Assembly (NCBI GenBank): GCA_039096225.1
Contig: JBBPEB010000033.1
Span: 805,001 to 869,000, forward strand
Direction: 5' to 3'
Origin: Blastocystis sp. Blastoise
Lineage: Eukaryota; Sar; Bigyra; Opalinata; Blastocystidae
Length of the DNA: 64,000 nt
Shown here: positions 1-12,792 of the stretch, piece after piece
Layout: the number at the start of each line of letters is the position of its first letter
How positions within the stretch are numbered: position 1 is the first letter of the stretch
Notes under the pieces: generated by a model
Told to the model about the DNA's origin: nothing
Seen by the model: only the letters and a program-made list of their open reading frames with translations
Database searches by the model: none
Made by a program: the position numbers and the translations under genes

Positions 1-221
1 ATATAAAAAATATATTTAAAAAAGAGTCACATACGATGAGTAACACTGCTATTAGCTCTGTAAGAATCTAAATATATAAGAATAATAAATGTTATAAGCA
101 ACTAATGCACGTACGTCTTTTGTTGGCAGGAATCCAACCTTCATCATCTAAAGAAAGAAACAGATTTAAACAAAACAAAGTTATTCTTACTATCTTCAAC
201 AATAGGATTTTCAGGTTCCAT
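1..221 (-). CDS. 5' end of an unrecognised gene running off the left edge
   Basis: Reading the minus strand from an ATG at 221, the first ten codons give MEPENPIVED. A good donor (GTAAGA) follows at 190 and an acceptor (TTCTTTAG) precedes a second exon starting at 148, which reads DEGWIPANKK. A second donor (GTACGTGC) lies at about 114, and a third (GTATGTGA) at about 35 after another short exon. The exact third exon is uncertain because two acceptors fit different phases. Three consensus donors within 200 bases and a clean start suggest a real gene with small 5' exons whose body lies beyond the window. I do not recognise the product. It is divergent from the arabinofuranosidase gene about 2 kb to the right. 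Confidence 0.4.
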
Positions 222-2291
222 TTTTTATGCAATATATATAAATAATTATATCAAATAATCAAAAGAAATATAATTATATCTATAAAACTATTTTTTATAT
301 ACTATGGAAAGTAAGAAGTTGTTGTAGAAAAAGAACTCTTCTTTTTCTTTTATGCAAAGTTATTTTTTTCAAACCACGAAAATGATGTTTTACATGAAAT
401 TTCCTCTATTATTAAACAGTTACTGACTGATCTTCTTTAAGAACATCAAAGAATTTCTATTTGATTAATGATTTCTTATTACCAATCATTTATCTATAAT
501 TTCTGGATGTTTAAGGATAAACCTATCAGGTAAAGTCATCTACTTGATGAATTCGACTGAAAATAGTCATATCCAAATGAAATAGAATTTTCGATACTCT
601 TCTTTTTTGTACTCAGAGTTGTATTAAGAAATAATAACCAGTTATTTCTATTCTTGATTTGATGCTGTTTCTGAATTCTCATTCATTCATTTTTGGAAAG
701 GAAATTATACGTGATGTATTATTTGAAGTCGTATTTCTTCTTCAAGTAAATCAATGAAAAATGACATGGATGTTTCAAACATTACAAAAACATCATACTA
801 GGATCCTCAAATATGATTTTAGATTGAAAACAGTTTTTTTTTTCTGTTTTTATTGGGTGATACATCGTAGCGCTCAAGTATTTCTATTTTTTAAAATTGA
901 TTTATGAAGATAAACAAAAATATTCTGTCGAAGCCACTATACTATTCAAAATAAAATGATTTTTTATTTATTCTCTTGTCTAATTGGATATATAATAATA
1001 TGAATAAAATGATTATATCATATACAAAGTCTTTCTCTGAAGATAGTGTTACTAATTCGTAAATTTTAGTTTTTCATATCGAAAATCAAATTCACTAAGA
1101 AAGAAACGTATTAATCTATTCTGTTAAATACTAACTTGAATCAACAGACTCTTTATATGCAAATTCAATGAACATTCACAATAAGAGATGATATTTAGAG
1201 GCATTCTTTATGGATTCTGTATATAAGCTAAATATTTTAATCCATGTTATACATGTATCTAAATGTAAATACAATTTTCATATGACTTTTAGTTCATACG
1301 ACCTGCTTAAATATACTACCTTGTTATTTTGAAAAGAATTGATTTCTGTTCTTCTTCTCATGAAAATATCACAATGAGTTAAATGAACAATAAACCAACT
1401 TTTTAATGAATAATAGTAAAAAATTATTTTGTATATATTACTTATTTTTCAACGATTTACTTATAAAAACAAGATTTATGATTGTCTCGTCTCCTCTATT
1501 TGAAATATATGAATATATTCTTCACACAATAGTAAAAGTTATGTGAACACTATATTTTTCTTTGAAAGTCATGAACATGCATTTAGGTCTTCTATCTGTC
1601 ATTATCAAGTATTCTATTACTTAAAACTACTCTTGATGTATCTATATATCATAATATACTATTTTATCTATTATTTCATCGAAAATGTCGTTAGAAATGC
1701 CGAATAAACGGCGAGAAGGAATTCCATTACAACGAAATCTATGTTTTGTGTTTTTCTCGATTGACGCACACTTCGACATAGAAGTAGCATGTAGCATCAT
1801 TGATTTCATTTGCGTTTACTTGAGTTCCCAATAGTTCTCGGTATTATCGAGAAAATGGCAGTTGCTTTATCCTTTTTTAAAAAGAAGAAAATCAATCGCT
1901 GTTTCTCAAAAGCAAAGGAATTGTGGTTCTAGAACAGACACACCGATGACGTATTGACTGTCATTTTTCTCTTTTTTATTTGCTTTTTTCTTATTTTTCT
2001 TATTTTTCATAGGAAAATCATAATTTTGAGTTAAAAAATTATTTTTTTTCGTAACTTTTTCGTTTCTTTTTTGGATCTTGTTTTTTATTCAAATACCGTA
2101 TTTATTTATCGATTTGATGGTTGAGACCATAAGTTTATATGAGCGGTTAAAAACAGTAAATAAGCCAATGAAAATCGGTATTAACATATCTTCTTTTATG
2201 ACTCAAAAACAGTCATTATACAATTAATAAAATAAAATAAAATACTGTTATTGACATATTTTATTTTTTTACTTGTTTTAGAAGTCTAGAA
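222..2291. other. Long divergent intergenic region
   Basis: About 2 kb between two divergent genes with no convincing long ORF. Its base composition is less extreme than in most spacers of this window, especially at about 1681-1960, where CG dinucleotides cluster and a 49-codon ORF (1685-1834, starting MSLEMPNKRREG) occurs. It probably holds the promoters of both flanking genes. I see no RNA gene in it. Confidence 0.5.
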
Positions 2292-5050
2292 ATGAGATTT
2301 GTTTGTTTTGCTGCTTTACTTTGCTTGAGTTTAGCTGTACAGTATAATATTGATGCTAGTAAGAAGACTGTTGAAGTTCCTTCAACTCTTTTTGGTGCTT
2401 TCTTTGAAGAAATTAGTCATGCTGGTGATGGTGGTTTATATCCTGAAAAGATATTTAATAAGAACTTTGGTGACGATTTCCAAACTACTGGATGGTCTTT
2501 AAAATCTACTAAGGATACTTATGCTGTTATGAATACCGATAGTGAGTTCCCATTAAATGCTAATAACACTAATTCTTTAAAGACTGAAGTTACTACTGCT
2601 GGTTCTTTCCCTATTTACATTGATAATGAAGGCTATTCTCAAAGTGTATTTGTTGGAAAGTACGATATTGACTTATATATTCGTTATGTTACTAAAAGTG
2701 GAAAAGGTACTGCTACTATTCGTGTTTATAATCATTATGGTATTGGTAATGGTCCTCGTGGTGATGTTGAACCTGCTATTATTACTGTAAAGAGTCAAGA
2801 TCCTTCAGATACTACATATCAACATGTTACTGCTGTTATGAACTTTAAGAATGAATTCCATTGTTCTTATACAAGATTTGAAGTTACTCCTTCTGAAGCT
2901 GAACCTTTTGCTATTTATTTTGCTTATCCTTCTATTTTACCTGAAGCTAATGTTAAGAAGATTGGTGATACTTTTATTATGCGTAAAGATATGTATGATT
3001 TTGTTGGTGGAATTAAACATGGTATGCTAAGATTCCCTGGTGGTAACTTTGAAGCTGGTGATACTTTTGCTCAAGCTACTTATTGGAAGAGGTATGTATA
3101 TTGTGTTTTATTATATATTTCATTTATTATTTTAATTTTTTAATATTATTATATATTTCATTTATTATTTTAATTATTTTATATTATTATATATTTCATT
3201 TATTATTTTAATTATTTTATATTATTATATGTTTCATTTATTATTTTAATTTTTTAATATTATTATATGTTTCATTTATTATTTTAATTATTTTATATTG
3301 TATTTTCATATTAGTTGAAATTATAGTATTATTATAAAATTAGATAAATATATTATATCTTCTATGTAAATATTATGTTTCTATATTATATATATTTTAT
3401 TTATAAATCCTTATATATTTATAATATATATATCTATATATATAGAGATATTGGTCCTCATGAACAACGTGGAGGTCATCTTGTTCCTTGGTTACCTCCT
3501 TATTATTATACTGCTGGTATTGGTGAATATGAATTCCTTCTTTGGGCTGAAGACCAACATATGTATACTATTATTATACTCTTTATTTATTATTATTATT
3601 TTAATTTTTTTTTAAATTTAAAAAAAAATTTTTTTAATTATTTTCTTTTACATTTCTATATTCTAAATATATTAATATAATTGTAATAATAAAAAAAAAA
3701 TATATGATATTTTATTTTTATATAATTATACATATAATTATTTATATAACTCTCTAAATAACTATAGGGAACCTGAATGGGTTGTTAATTGTGGTATAAC
3801 TTTAGGAGGTGATGTTGTTTCTGATGATGATTTAAAATGGATATTACAAGATGCTTTAGATGCTGTTGAATTTGCTAATGGTAACTTAAATACTACTTAT
3901 GGTGCTTTAAGAGCTAAATTTGGTCATCCTGAACCTTTTAATCTTAAATATCTTGCTGTTGGTAATGAACATTGTTTAGGAGATAAACGTCATGCTAACT
4001 ATAGAAAAGTGTATCCTATATTCCAAAAAGCTATTAAAGATAAATATCCTTATATTAATGTTGTTGCTAACTGTGTATGTATTCTATTCTATTCTATATT
4101 ATGATTTATAGTAATAATGTATATATATTATATAATATTAATAGAATACAATAATATCTATTATATTATATATTATGATTTATAGTAATAATATATATAT
4201 ATATTATATAATATTAATAGAATACAATAATATCTATTATATTATTATTTTTCTATAGGATGATTCTCAATTAGGTTCTTATGATATTTGGGATGAACAT
4301 ATATATGATGTTAATATTGGTAATGATCATTATTATCATTTATATGATAATTATGATAGAAATAAGGCTAAGATTTTAATTACTGAATATTCTGCTACTA
4401 CTTGGTATACACCTAAAGATGATGATATGGAGAATTTAATTACTGCTGTAAAAGAAGCTTCTTATTTATTAGGTGTTCAAAAGAATGCAGATGTTATTGT
4501 TATGGCTTCTTGGGCTCCTTTATTTTATGATGATCGTGTATTACCTGGTATTGGTGGATGGCCTCATGGTATGATTCATTTTGATGATCGTACTGTTTAT
4601 GGTACTCCTTCTTATTATATGGTTCAAATGTTAGCTGAAATTAAAGGTGATTATAACTTATATCATACAGAAACTTTAGATACTCCTTTAGATTCTGTTC
4701 GTATTTCTATGAATCAAAAAGAAGCTGCTAAAGGTAAACAAGGTAATTCTGTTGGCTTAAGATCTCTTGCTTCTATTGATACGAAAACAAATAGAATTGC
4801 TTTTAGACTTGTTAATCTTGATGAAGTTGCTTATCCTGTTACTATTGAATTAGATAACGTTGAAGGTGAAATTAAAAAAGTCGATATTACTACTCTTACA
4901 GCTCCTCATAAATATATGATGAATTCTGTTGTTTATCCTAAATTAGTATCTCCTGTAACTGTTCAAAAGAATGTTCAAAATAATAAATTAGTATATACTG
5001 TTGAACCTCTTTCTGTTACTGTCTTAAATTTCTTCCCTGCTGAATTATAA
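2292..5050 (+). CDS. Secreted GH51 alpha-L-arabinofuranosidase
   Basis: Four exons (2292-3091, 3446-3562, 3768-4074, 4259-5050) join in phase to 671 aa. A hydrophobic N-terminus of about 16 residues (MRFVCFAALLCLSLAVQ) is a probable signal peptide. The family hallmarks are in order: the LFGAFFEEISHAGDGGLYPE region, FPGGNFEAGD near residue 250, the GALRAKFGHPEPF block, then GNEH, whose Glu (about 373) is the expected acid/base. ITEYS contains Glu (about 451), the expected nucleophile. The C-terminal part is the usual beta-sandwich. GH51 enzymes release terminal arabinofuranose from arabinoxylan and arabinan by a retaining mechanism; here the enzyme would act outside the cell on plant cell-wall material. 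Exons are clearly richer in G+C than the introns, which are short-repeat A/T sequence. No dockerin or carbohydrate-binding module is visible. Confidence 0.9.
3115..3300 (+). repeat. Tandem repeat inside intron 1 of the GH51 gene
   Basis: About five imperfect copies of a unit of roughly 38 bases built on ATATTTCATTTATTATTTTA. The copies differ at one or two positions (ATATATTTC versus ATATGTTTC). The repeat lies wholly inside the intron and does not disturb splicing phase. Confidence 0.75.
4097..4250 (+). repeat. Direct duplication inside intron 3 of the GH51 gene
   Basis: A segment of about 76 bases beginning ATTATGATTTATAGTAATAA is present twice in a row, almost identical apart from the length of an internal TA run. 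Each copy carries a TATAG that could act as an alternative acceptor, but only the final CTATAG at 4258 restores the reading frame. Confidence 0.75.
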
Positions 5051-5464
5051 ACAGAAATATAAAATATTTTGATTTTTTTATATATAAGAATTATCATTAT
5101 ATATAATATTACAGTATTTTCATATCTAATTCAATTTATATAAAGTTGATCTTTTTATAAATATTTTTTATATACATTTTGTAATTGAATTACATTTTTG
5201 TTGTATTTTATGTTGTTTTAGTTATATGTGTACTGTTCTGTTTATACATTGATAATATGAATAATAATAGTTGTTTCGTTAAAGAATAAATAAACTAAAC
5301 TTATATTTATATAAGAAATACACTTGAAATAAATGAACCATAAGTATAGTATGACACAGTATATAATTAAAAAAAATATAGATAAATATATATATATATA
5401 TTAAAAAAGACATTGTTCGCTAATTTACATTATAATAGAATGATTATATATATATGTATATATA
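5051..5464. other. Convergent 3' spacer between the GH51 and PH-domain genes
   Basis: A/T-rich spacer between two gene 3' ends. Several AATAAA-like motifs occur on both strands, for instance AATAAATAAACT near 5285, as expected for polyadenylation regions. No gene seen. Confidence 0.5.
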
Positions 5465-8140
5465 TTAAGATGAAGAAGGAGGAAGAGACGTATCTTTTGG
5501 CTTAGATAACTTTATACTTAGTGAATAACTCTCAATTCGAGTTAAGGAAAGATAAGCAGTAGAATCGACAGTAGCTAAAAATAAGTTTTTATTTTTATTT
5601 TGTGTAGAAGTGATATAAAATTCTGTAGTAACAGCAGTATGAATATATGGACCAGGATTATTCTATATTATATATAATAAGTAATATTCAGTAATAATAA
5701 GTATATATGTATATATATGTTATATATAAATACTATGTATAATGATATAATAAGTATAATAATAATATTAATAATAATAATATATATACAGATATAATAT
5801 TATTTGGAAGTCTATTTTCAACATAAATACATATAGGAGTTTGAGATGAATAATTATGTATAAAAATGGGATCTGTATTTATATTATGTTCTTTCCCTAA
5901 TAAAAGACAACATAAACCTTGATAAGCATCGCCTGCAGACTGAGTTCGACAACTATATATATATATAAGAGTTGAGAATAAAATATATTATTAAAATTAA
6001 ACTAAAAAATAAAAAATAATAATAAATAAAAAATAATAATAAATAAAAATAATAATAAATAAAAATAATAATAAATAAAAATAATAATAAATAAAAATAA
6101 TAATAAATAAAACTAATAATAAATAAAAATAATAATAAATAAAAATAATAATAAATAAAAATAATAATAAATAAAAATAATAATAAATAAATAATAATAA
6201 CACCAATATATACGATATTAGTAAAGCTCGAATAATTGTGGAAATAATGAGTGAATCAGAAATCGTAGCTTCATGAAAAGGACGAAGTACTTGGAATATG
6301 TCATATAATAACTATATATAATAATAATAATAATATAAACATAATAATAATAACTATATATAATAATAATAATAATATAAACATAATAATAATAATAAAG
6401 ATAAAAAGAATTATATATATATATATAAAAAAAACACATTAATATACAGTATATACTTCTCGAATAATGACTTCTCCACGATTATTATCAAATTCTGAAT
6501 CTTTTGTATCTGAAGAACTACTATTACTTCCTTTTAGCGATGATTTCATTTTCCCATTATTCTTATTAAGACGTTCTTTATCTGTTTCATATATACGATT
6601 ATTAAAGGATATTCGATCTCTCATCGAATCCATATAGACTTGTTGCATATCTAATTTACTATCTATTCCTTTTTCTAAATTTAATAAATTCTTAATATAA
6701 TCAACACTAATAGTATATAATTCACATGTCATTTCTAAACAACTTTTATATAATTTATCAAAACTAATACATTTAATATTACGATCTCTTCTATTTGTAA
6801 ATCGAGCTATAGAATCAGGATTATCTTTAACCACAAGATTCTTCGCCGTACGAATTGTACTAACGAAGTTATCTCGTTCTGCTGGTGTATTACATTGAAA
6901 TAATATCTTCTGTTCTCCATTTTCTTTCACTTTTTCTTTGGGCATATTCTCTTCATCATCTTCTTTTATATATAATTTTATTTTATTCGTATTGTTTTCA
7001 TTATTCCCAAGAATATCGCTATCACTACCACTACCACGTTTCCCTAAAAATGGAAATATTCTCATTCCATTACTATTACTATTATTATTATTATTATTAT
7101 TATTACTATTACTCGTATGTGTAGAGACTAAATCGTCATTATCTTCTATATCTATATGACGATTGGATTGAATCATTTTATTTACATATAATTCAAAACA
7201 ACAATCATTATCATTTGTTAAGGGATTCGCAAAAGTCTTTTCATTTAATTCTATATATGGATATAAAAATTATTAGTATTTAATTATAATTATAAAAAGA
7301 ATAAAAAAGAATAATAATAATAAAATAATAAAATAATAAAATAAAAATAAAATAAAATAATAAAAATAAAATAATCATAATAAAATAATAAAATAAAATA
7401 ATAAAATAAAATAAAATAAAATAATAAAAATAAAATAATCATAATAATAAAGCCAAAAACATAATAATAAACATAATATATATACCAATAACAGTATAAT
7501 TTGAAGTTGGATCATTCATTTCACGACGAATTTCTCGTTCATACATTTCTTGTTTACTATTAAACCTATATATAATATATAATATATATAAAATATTTTA
7601 TCAATAAAATAAGAATATCTATATAATATATACATAAGTATTTTTCCTGATAAAATAACAACCATCTTCTTCTTCCAACCTGGACTATTTCGATTTTTCT
7701 TCGTTATAAAACTTGAAAGGAGAATTTCAGATTCTGATTGGTCAATACGATATTCTGGTTTATTACAAAGTTGAATACATGCACGTGAATAAAAAGCAAT
7801 TTGATCTTTTAATAAATTTAATTCAATTTCTTGTCTTTCAACTTGTTTTTTATAATTATTTTTTTCTGTAAAAGCTGTTTCATATAAATTTTTATAAATA
7901 TCATTAGTATTTGTAGTATTCATTGGTCTTAAAGAAGGACTACCAGGCATAGAAATAGAGAAAGGAGGAGAGAGAGGATGTAGAGAAGGAGACATAGGAT
8001 GAAGAGAAGGAGAAGTAAGAGGACTTGTTTTAGGAAGATCTGTAGGATAATTTGTTATTGTACTATTCATAGCATTCTTATTTGTATTATTAGATATATT
8101 TATAGGATTTGTAGAAGGTAATGTAGATTGAACTTGTGGC

Positions 8141-8172
<32 letters not shown>

Positions 8173-8443
8173 AGAAGGAGGTAATTCAATGGGTTTTAAG
8201 GGTTGATTTTTTTCTACTTGTTTATTTTTATTATCATTCTTTTTAGGTATTATGTTTAATGTTCTTTTTGTAGTAGTATTAGATATAGTATTTGGTTTAG
8301 GAAGAGATATATCGGATGACTAGCAATAAATATATGTATAGATAATGATATGAATATAAATAGATATAATATTCAAAAAAAAAAATAATAATTATATAAA
8401 TAAAAATATTTATAATATATCAAAAAATAATAATAAAAAAATA

Positions 8444-8478
<35 letters not shown>

Positions 8479-9174
8479 AAAAAAAAAAAAAAATAATAAT
8501 ACAAAAAAAAAATAAAAAAAAACTTTAATATATATATATACACTTTGTAATGTTGTTTTGAATGTACTAGTAGGTAATGGAACGGATGAATGTATAGTTT
8601 TTGTTTTATTGAAATTATCAGTAGAAATTTGATCTAAAGACTTTGTGAGATGGTCTTTTTTAATAGAAACTGAATCATTTTCAGAAAATACAGAATGATT
8701 AGATATATCATCTGAAGAAGTTATAAATGGTCTTGATATAATATCTTTATTTGATGTTTCAATAGTTTCACCATTGATCTTACTCGTAAACTTCATTTGA
8801 ACTGATTGAGTACTAACTTTAACATTACTATTAATAGGTCTTGATAAAGCGGGAGGTGTTAAGGATATACTCTTATTACTATTACTTGTAGCTAAACATT
8901 TAGGACTAAATGTATGAGGAATTGGAGATGAACTCAAGTTAACAGGAGGTGATTCTTGAATTAATACTTCATTACGGATTTGAGATGCATTTGAAGGAGT
9001 TAAACTTCCTAAACTTGCAGTCATAGCATGATTCTCAGAGGTACCAGCCTCATTAGAACTCAAACTGGTTTGACGAAGTGAAATACTACTTCTAGTAGCT
9101 TTTAAATTTCCATTGTTCGTACGTAAATGAACAGAAATATCGCTACTTTTGCTTGTTTCAATTTCAGGAGTCAT
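5465..9174 (-). CDS. PH-domain protein of unknown function
   Basis: Seven exons on the minus strand (9174-8542, 8319-7634, 7565-7486, 7250-6448, 6311-6214, 5952-5790, 5662-5465) join in phase to 886 aa. The first 400 residues are Ser/Thr/Pro/Asn-rich and look disordered. A short coiled-coil-like stretch (NNYKKQVERQEIELNLLKDQ) follows. Next comes a PH-like domain at about 405-605: the start SFITKKNRNSPGWKKKMVVI, a middle strand CCFELYV, and the end ILFQCNTPAERDNFVSTIR, which matches the PH C-terminal helix. The PH fold is interrupted by about 90 residues rich in Asn, Asp and Ser (492-580). The last 270 residues are predicted helical, then beta-rich, and I do not recognise them. The protein probably binds membrane phosphoinositides or acts as a signalling scaffold. 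No GAP, GEF or kinase motif is seen. Confidence 0.8.
5995..6205. repeat. AAATAATAATAAATA-type tandem repeat in a PH-gene intron
   Basis: About a dozen copies of a 17-18-base unit made of AAATAATAAT blocks fill the intron between exons 5 and 6 of the PH-domain gene. The ORFs through it are Phe/Ile/Tyr-only and not coding. Confidence 0.7.
8420..8525. repeat. Long poly-A/T tract in PH-gene intron 1
   Basis: A nearly pure A run on the plus strand (T on the gene strand) of about 60-90 bases with occasional T, inside intron 1. On the gene strand it lies upstream of the acceptor at 8320 and acts as an extreme pyrimidine-rich region. Confidence 0.7.
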
Positions 9175-9620
9175 TAGATAATTAGGAAATGAATCTAAGA
9201 TATTTCGATTTTAAGTTATTTAGCAATAATTCTTGATAATCTAGACAAAATATGTTTGATAATAGTAAAAATTATACAATTCTAAAAAGAAACTTTTGTA
9301 AAATAGTAAATAAATAGAAAAATATCTAAATTGAGAATATTGTTGAAATGAAAAAAGTGTTGAAATGAAGCAGGTTTACGGATATTACCGCGAATCTTTT
9401 GAAAAATATCCAATTGTTTTCTGTTGCTGTTTAGCTCTTCTTAATAGAGTCAGTGAATATAAAATGGATACCTCTTTTGCATTTCAGAGTATCGTTGTGA
9501 TTATGTTGTTCTTCTGCCTGAAAGTCTTATTATTTTATGATACTGTATGCTGTTGTCAATTAGATATTTAAATTATGAATAGTTTTTCTTTGGTGTCGGA
9601 CATAAAATGATACAAAAAAC
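9175..9620. promoter_or_regulatory. Divergent promoter region with a 68-codon ORF
   Basis: The spacer separates the divergent starts of the PH-domain gene and the glycosyltransferase-like gene, so it must hold both promoters. An ATG-started ORF of 68 codons at 9365-9571 encodes two hydrophobic, Cys-rich stretches and ends about 50 bases before the next ATG. It could be an upstream ORF in the leader, a tiny membrane protein, or chance. Confidence 0.4.
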
Positions 9621-10839
9621 ATGTATTTAAACTATAGTTTGATTTTTTTTATATACTTTTATTTGATTTTGTTGTTAACGCTTGTATTTCGTATAGATGC
9701 GAATCGTTTCACTTCTAGAACTCTGACGTTTGTTCATTCTAGTAATCCGATGCCAGGATATATATCTAGAAGAAGAAAACGATATACTTATGGAAAGAAT
9801 TATGTTGGATATACAAATTACATTACAAAAATGCATCGAAAGAAGTACTATGAAGTTGAAAAAGATACTATTCAAAAATCAAAAAAGAAATTATTAGCGT
9901 CATCGAGTGATTCTCAGTTATCGCACTCAAAAACGTATACATCAGATAGTATTTTAAAGAATAGAAAACATAATATTACCTATGATCAAATGACATTCAG
10001 TAATGTTAATAGTACTAATCTTCATGATTTTAATGATGTATTTTATGAAATTCGGCCTTTACAATATTATAAACGTAAAAATTCATTTCGTAAACAAATA
10101 AGTCTGTTAAAAACTCATATATTAAGAAATCAAGATTTAGATAATACATTGAAAAGATTTAAATCTCTGTAAGTTTTATTTTATGTAATATATATATGTA
10201 TATATATAGTTTTGATAATAGATATTTATTAGTATATGGTGTACCTATGGTTGATCCTGAAGTATCTATATATATATATGATAATAATTATATGATAATA
10301 ATTAAAATAAATATTTCTATGATTTTTATAGAATAAAGAATTGAATCAATTACGTGTGTTTTTATTGAGTTATTTTACTCAATTAGAAACAGATTATTCA
10401 ATTAAATTTGTAGTATTTACTAATAATACAAATATAATGCTTTTATGTAAACATTATAATATCACTTTTACAGATAATTATGAGTATGATTTTTTTTTAG
10501 ATTTTTTTTTGATTATTATTATTGTATTTATGATTATTATATATATAAAAACAATAAATGTATTTATGTTTCAATCTATATTTTTTTATATAAATAAATA
10601 TATAAATATATAAAATTAATAAATATATATATATATAGATCAAATGAATATCACGTACCTACTCTCTTTTCTCTATCTTCTATAATAGAAGATTTATATC
10701 CTAATTCCTCATTTTATGGATATATCAGTGAAACTACTATTCAAGATTCTTCTATTCTTTCTGTTCTACGATATATTAAGAAATATCAAAATAGTAAACA
10801 AAAGAAATATATTAAAAAAGACATTAAACATGTATGCTA

Positions 10840-10876
<37 letters not shown>

Positions 10877-12051
10877 TATTATTATTATTCTATGTATTTT
10901 AATATTACTCTATTCTTAATTTAAAAGAATTAATGTATATATTATAATATATTATAATATATATATAGTTATTTTTAACAGGTCGTAGTTATTCTATCGA
11001 ATCTGTTGATTCATTTCCATCACCACCCTCTATACAATGGTATATATATAATAATAATAATAATAAAGTAATTATTTATATATATATTATTATATAATAA
11101 TAATAATCTATATTTTATATATATATTAGTATTGAGAAAATAACTCTGTTTATTATTTATATAGTATTAGTGATTATATTGTTAAAAATATAATAATGAC
11201 TCATGACCCACTTACAACTATTCTTGTATATATATCTATTAGTATATACTTATATATATAGCCATTCTTTATACATACCCCTGGTTTCTATCAATTTCAT
11301 ACAAATTTTGATCCTGTTGCAGGTATATATATATATATATATAATTATTATATTTAATATCTGTATGATATTGATGTAAAAAATATATAGTTTTTAGCTA
11401 TAACATGTTATATATATTCGTAATTATATATATATATAGGACGTCCGTTTTTAGATACGATACTATTACGATATGCTATTCGAAAGAGGAATACAATGGT
11501 TATTGATGTCTCTACAGCAGGTATATCTATATATATATATATATTATATCATTTTTATATAATGATACTTTTATTTCTTTATAATGTATACAATTTTCTT
11601 CTTTCTACTTCTTATTTCCTTTTTTTATGGATTTACTTTTATTTTTATTCTTTACTATTATTACTATATAATAATATTCATTTTATTTGTATAGTATTAT
11701 TAATATTATATATATATATATGTAGTTCCTACACTTTCAGTTACATCATTCATGGCACCCTCAACTTCTCAAATTACTTTAAATGATTATTATTATAATA
11801 CTCATTATTTTGATATTAATAATCCTTTAGAACGTGATGCTTTTAAAGTCATTCGACATTCTATTAGTATATATATATATGTATATCTTATCAAATTCAT
11901 AATTCTATTCTAAACATTATTCTTATTTTATATTTTATGTATATATTTCTTTTTAATTCTACTCTATATATATTGTTACTCTATATTCCTATATATATGT
12001 ATTCTTTTAGGTTCTTCTACACATCCTCCTTATTTCCGATTTATTAATTAA
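9621..12051 (+). CDS. Type II membrane protein resembling a nucleotide-sugar glycosyltransferase
   Basis: Ten exons (9621-10168, 10222-10261, 10332-10483, 10639-10793, 10982-11039, 11165-11225, 11262-11322, 11440-11520, 11726-11866, 12011-12051) join in phase to 445 aa. The exon 4 donor (GTAAAC) was chosen because it keeps phase. A single N-terminal hydrophobic segment (residues 4-22) is followed by a basic stem, the layout of Golgi type II glycosyltransferases. The catalytic-like part contains LYLLVYGVPMVDPE, an LNQLRVFLLSYF...FVVFTNN stretch, SSFYGYISETTIQDSSIL, and FFIHTPGFYQFHTNFDPVAG followed by RPFLDTILLRYA and a VIDVSTAV strand. These resemble the GYxNxD, xIGRxxxDNWL and xIDAT blocks of a eukaryotic nucleotide-diphospho-sugar transferase-like family. 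The usual Asp-containing motif reads SET here, so activity is doubtful. The family call comes from memory of motif layout only. Confidence 0.6.
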
Positions 12052-12211
12052 AATATTCTATTCTATTATGTATATGTAAATTATTATTCAAGTTCATTTA
12101 TTAATTATTTATTCCTTAAATTTTATTTTTATTTATTATATTTTTATAAATTTTATAAATTTTCATTTTATTTTATTATTTTTCTAATCGACGAATTTAG
12201 AACTTGCTTCA

Positions 12212-12266
<55 letters not shown>

Positions 12267-12792
12267 TTTTTTAAAAATTCAATTCTTGATTGCATAATTC
12301 TGAAATTCTATATTATCTTTTTTTTATTACCATTTTATGCTAATATTATTATTATTTGTTTATCTATTTTTAATATTAATTAATTTTGTTTTTGTTTTTA
12401 TAATTTCTTTTGTTTCTTTTTATAGGTAAAACATATATTATTATTTATTTCTTTTATTTATATACAGTTGAAAATCATAGAAAAAACCAGTTGAAATGAT
12501 ATGAAAATAATTATATCAGTAATAAGTAAGTAGAATAAGAATAAAATCATGATAAAATCAATCAATAATACGATTTCTTCCATTTTATCATGTATTCTAT
12601 ATATTGATATACCATGAATAACTACTATTTCTCCTCTAATATTTCATAAAATTCTTGATTCGTATTATCAACAATATTCTACATAACACATTCTATTACC
12701 ATCTTTATTTTTTTATACTATTCTCGGTAAATAAATAAAAAATATAAAGAATATAAAATAAAATTTTGATAGCAAATTGAGAAAAAGAAGTA
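12052..12792. other. Intergenic spacer with a TA tract
   Basis: Spacer between the glycosyltransferase-like gene and the tRNA. It holds a pure (TA)n run at about 12216-12262 and otherwise unstructured A/T sequence. No ORF or RNA gene seen apart from the tRNA that follows. Confidence 0.5.
12782..12786 (-). terminator. Pol III terminator of the tRNA gene
   Basis: Five consecutive T on the minus strand, six bases after the last base of the tRNA-Arg gene. This is the usual RNA polymerase III stop signal. Confidence 0.6.

Noticed and set aside
5995-6205. CRISPR-like regular repeat
   Set aside because: Units are pure A/T simple-sequence repeats without unique spacers, and the DNA is eukaryotic.
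6885-7159. Plus-strand ORFs ending in poly-Tyr or poly-Leu
   Set aside because: They are antisense to the Asn run of the PH-domain protein; the seven-exon minus-strand model has consistent phases.
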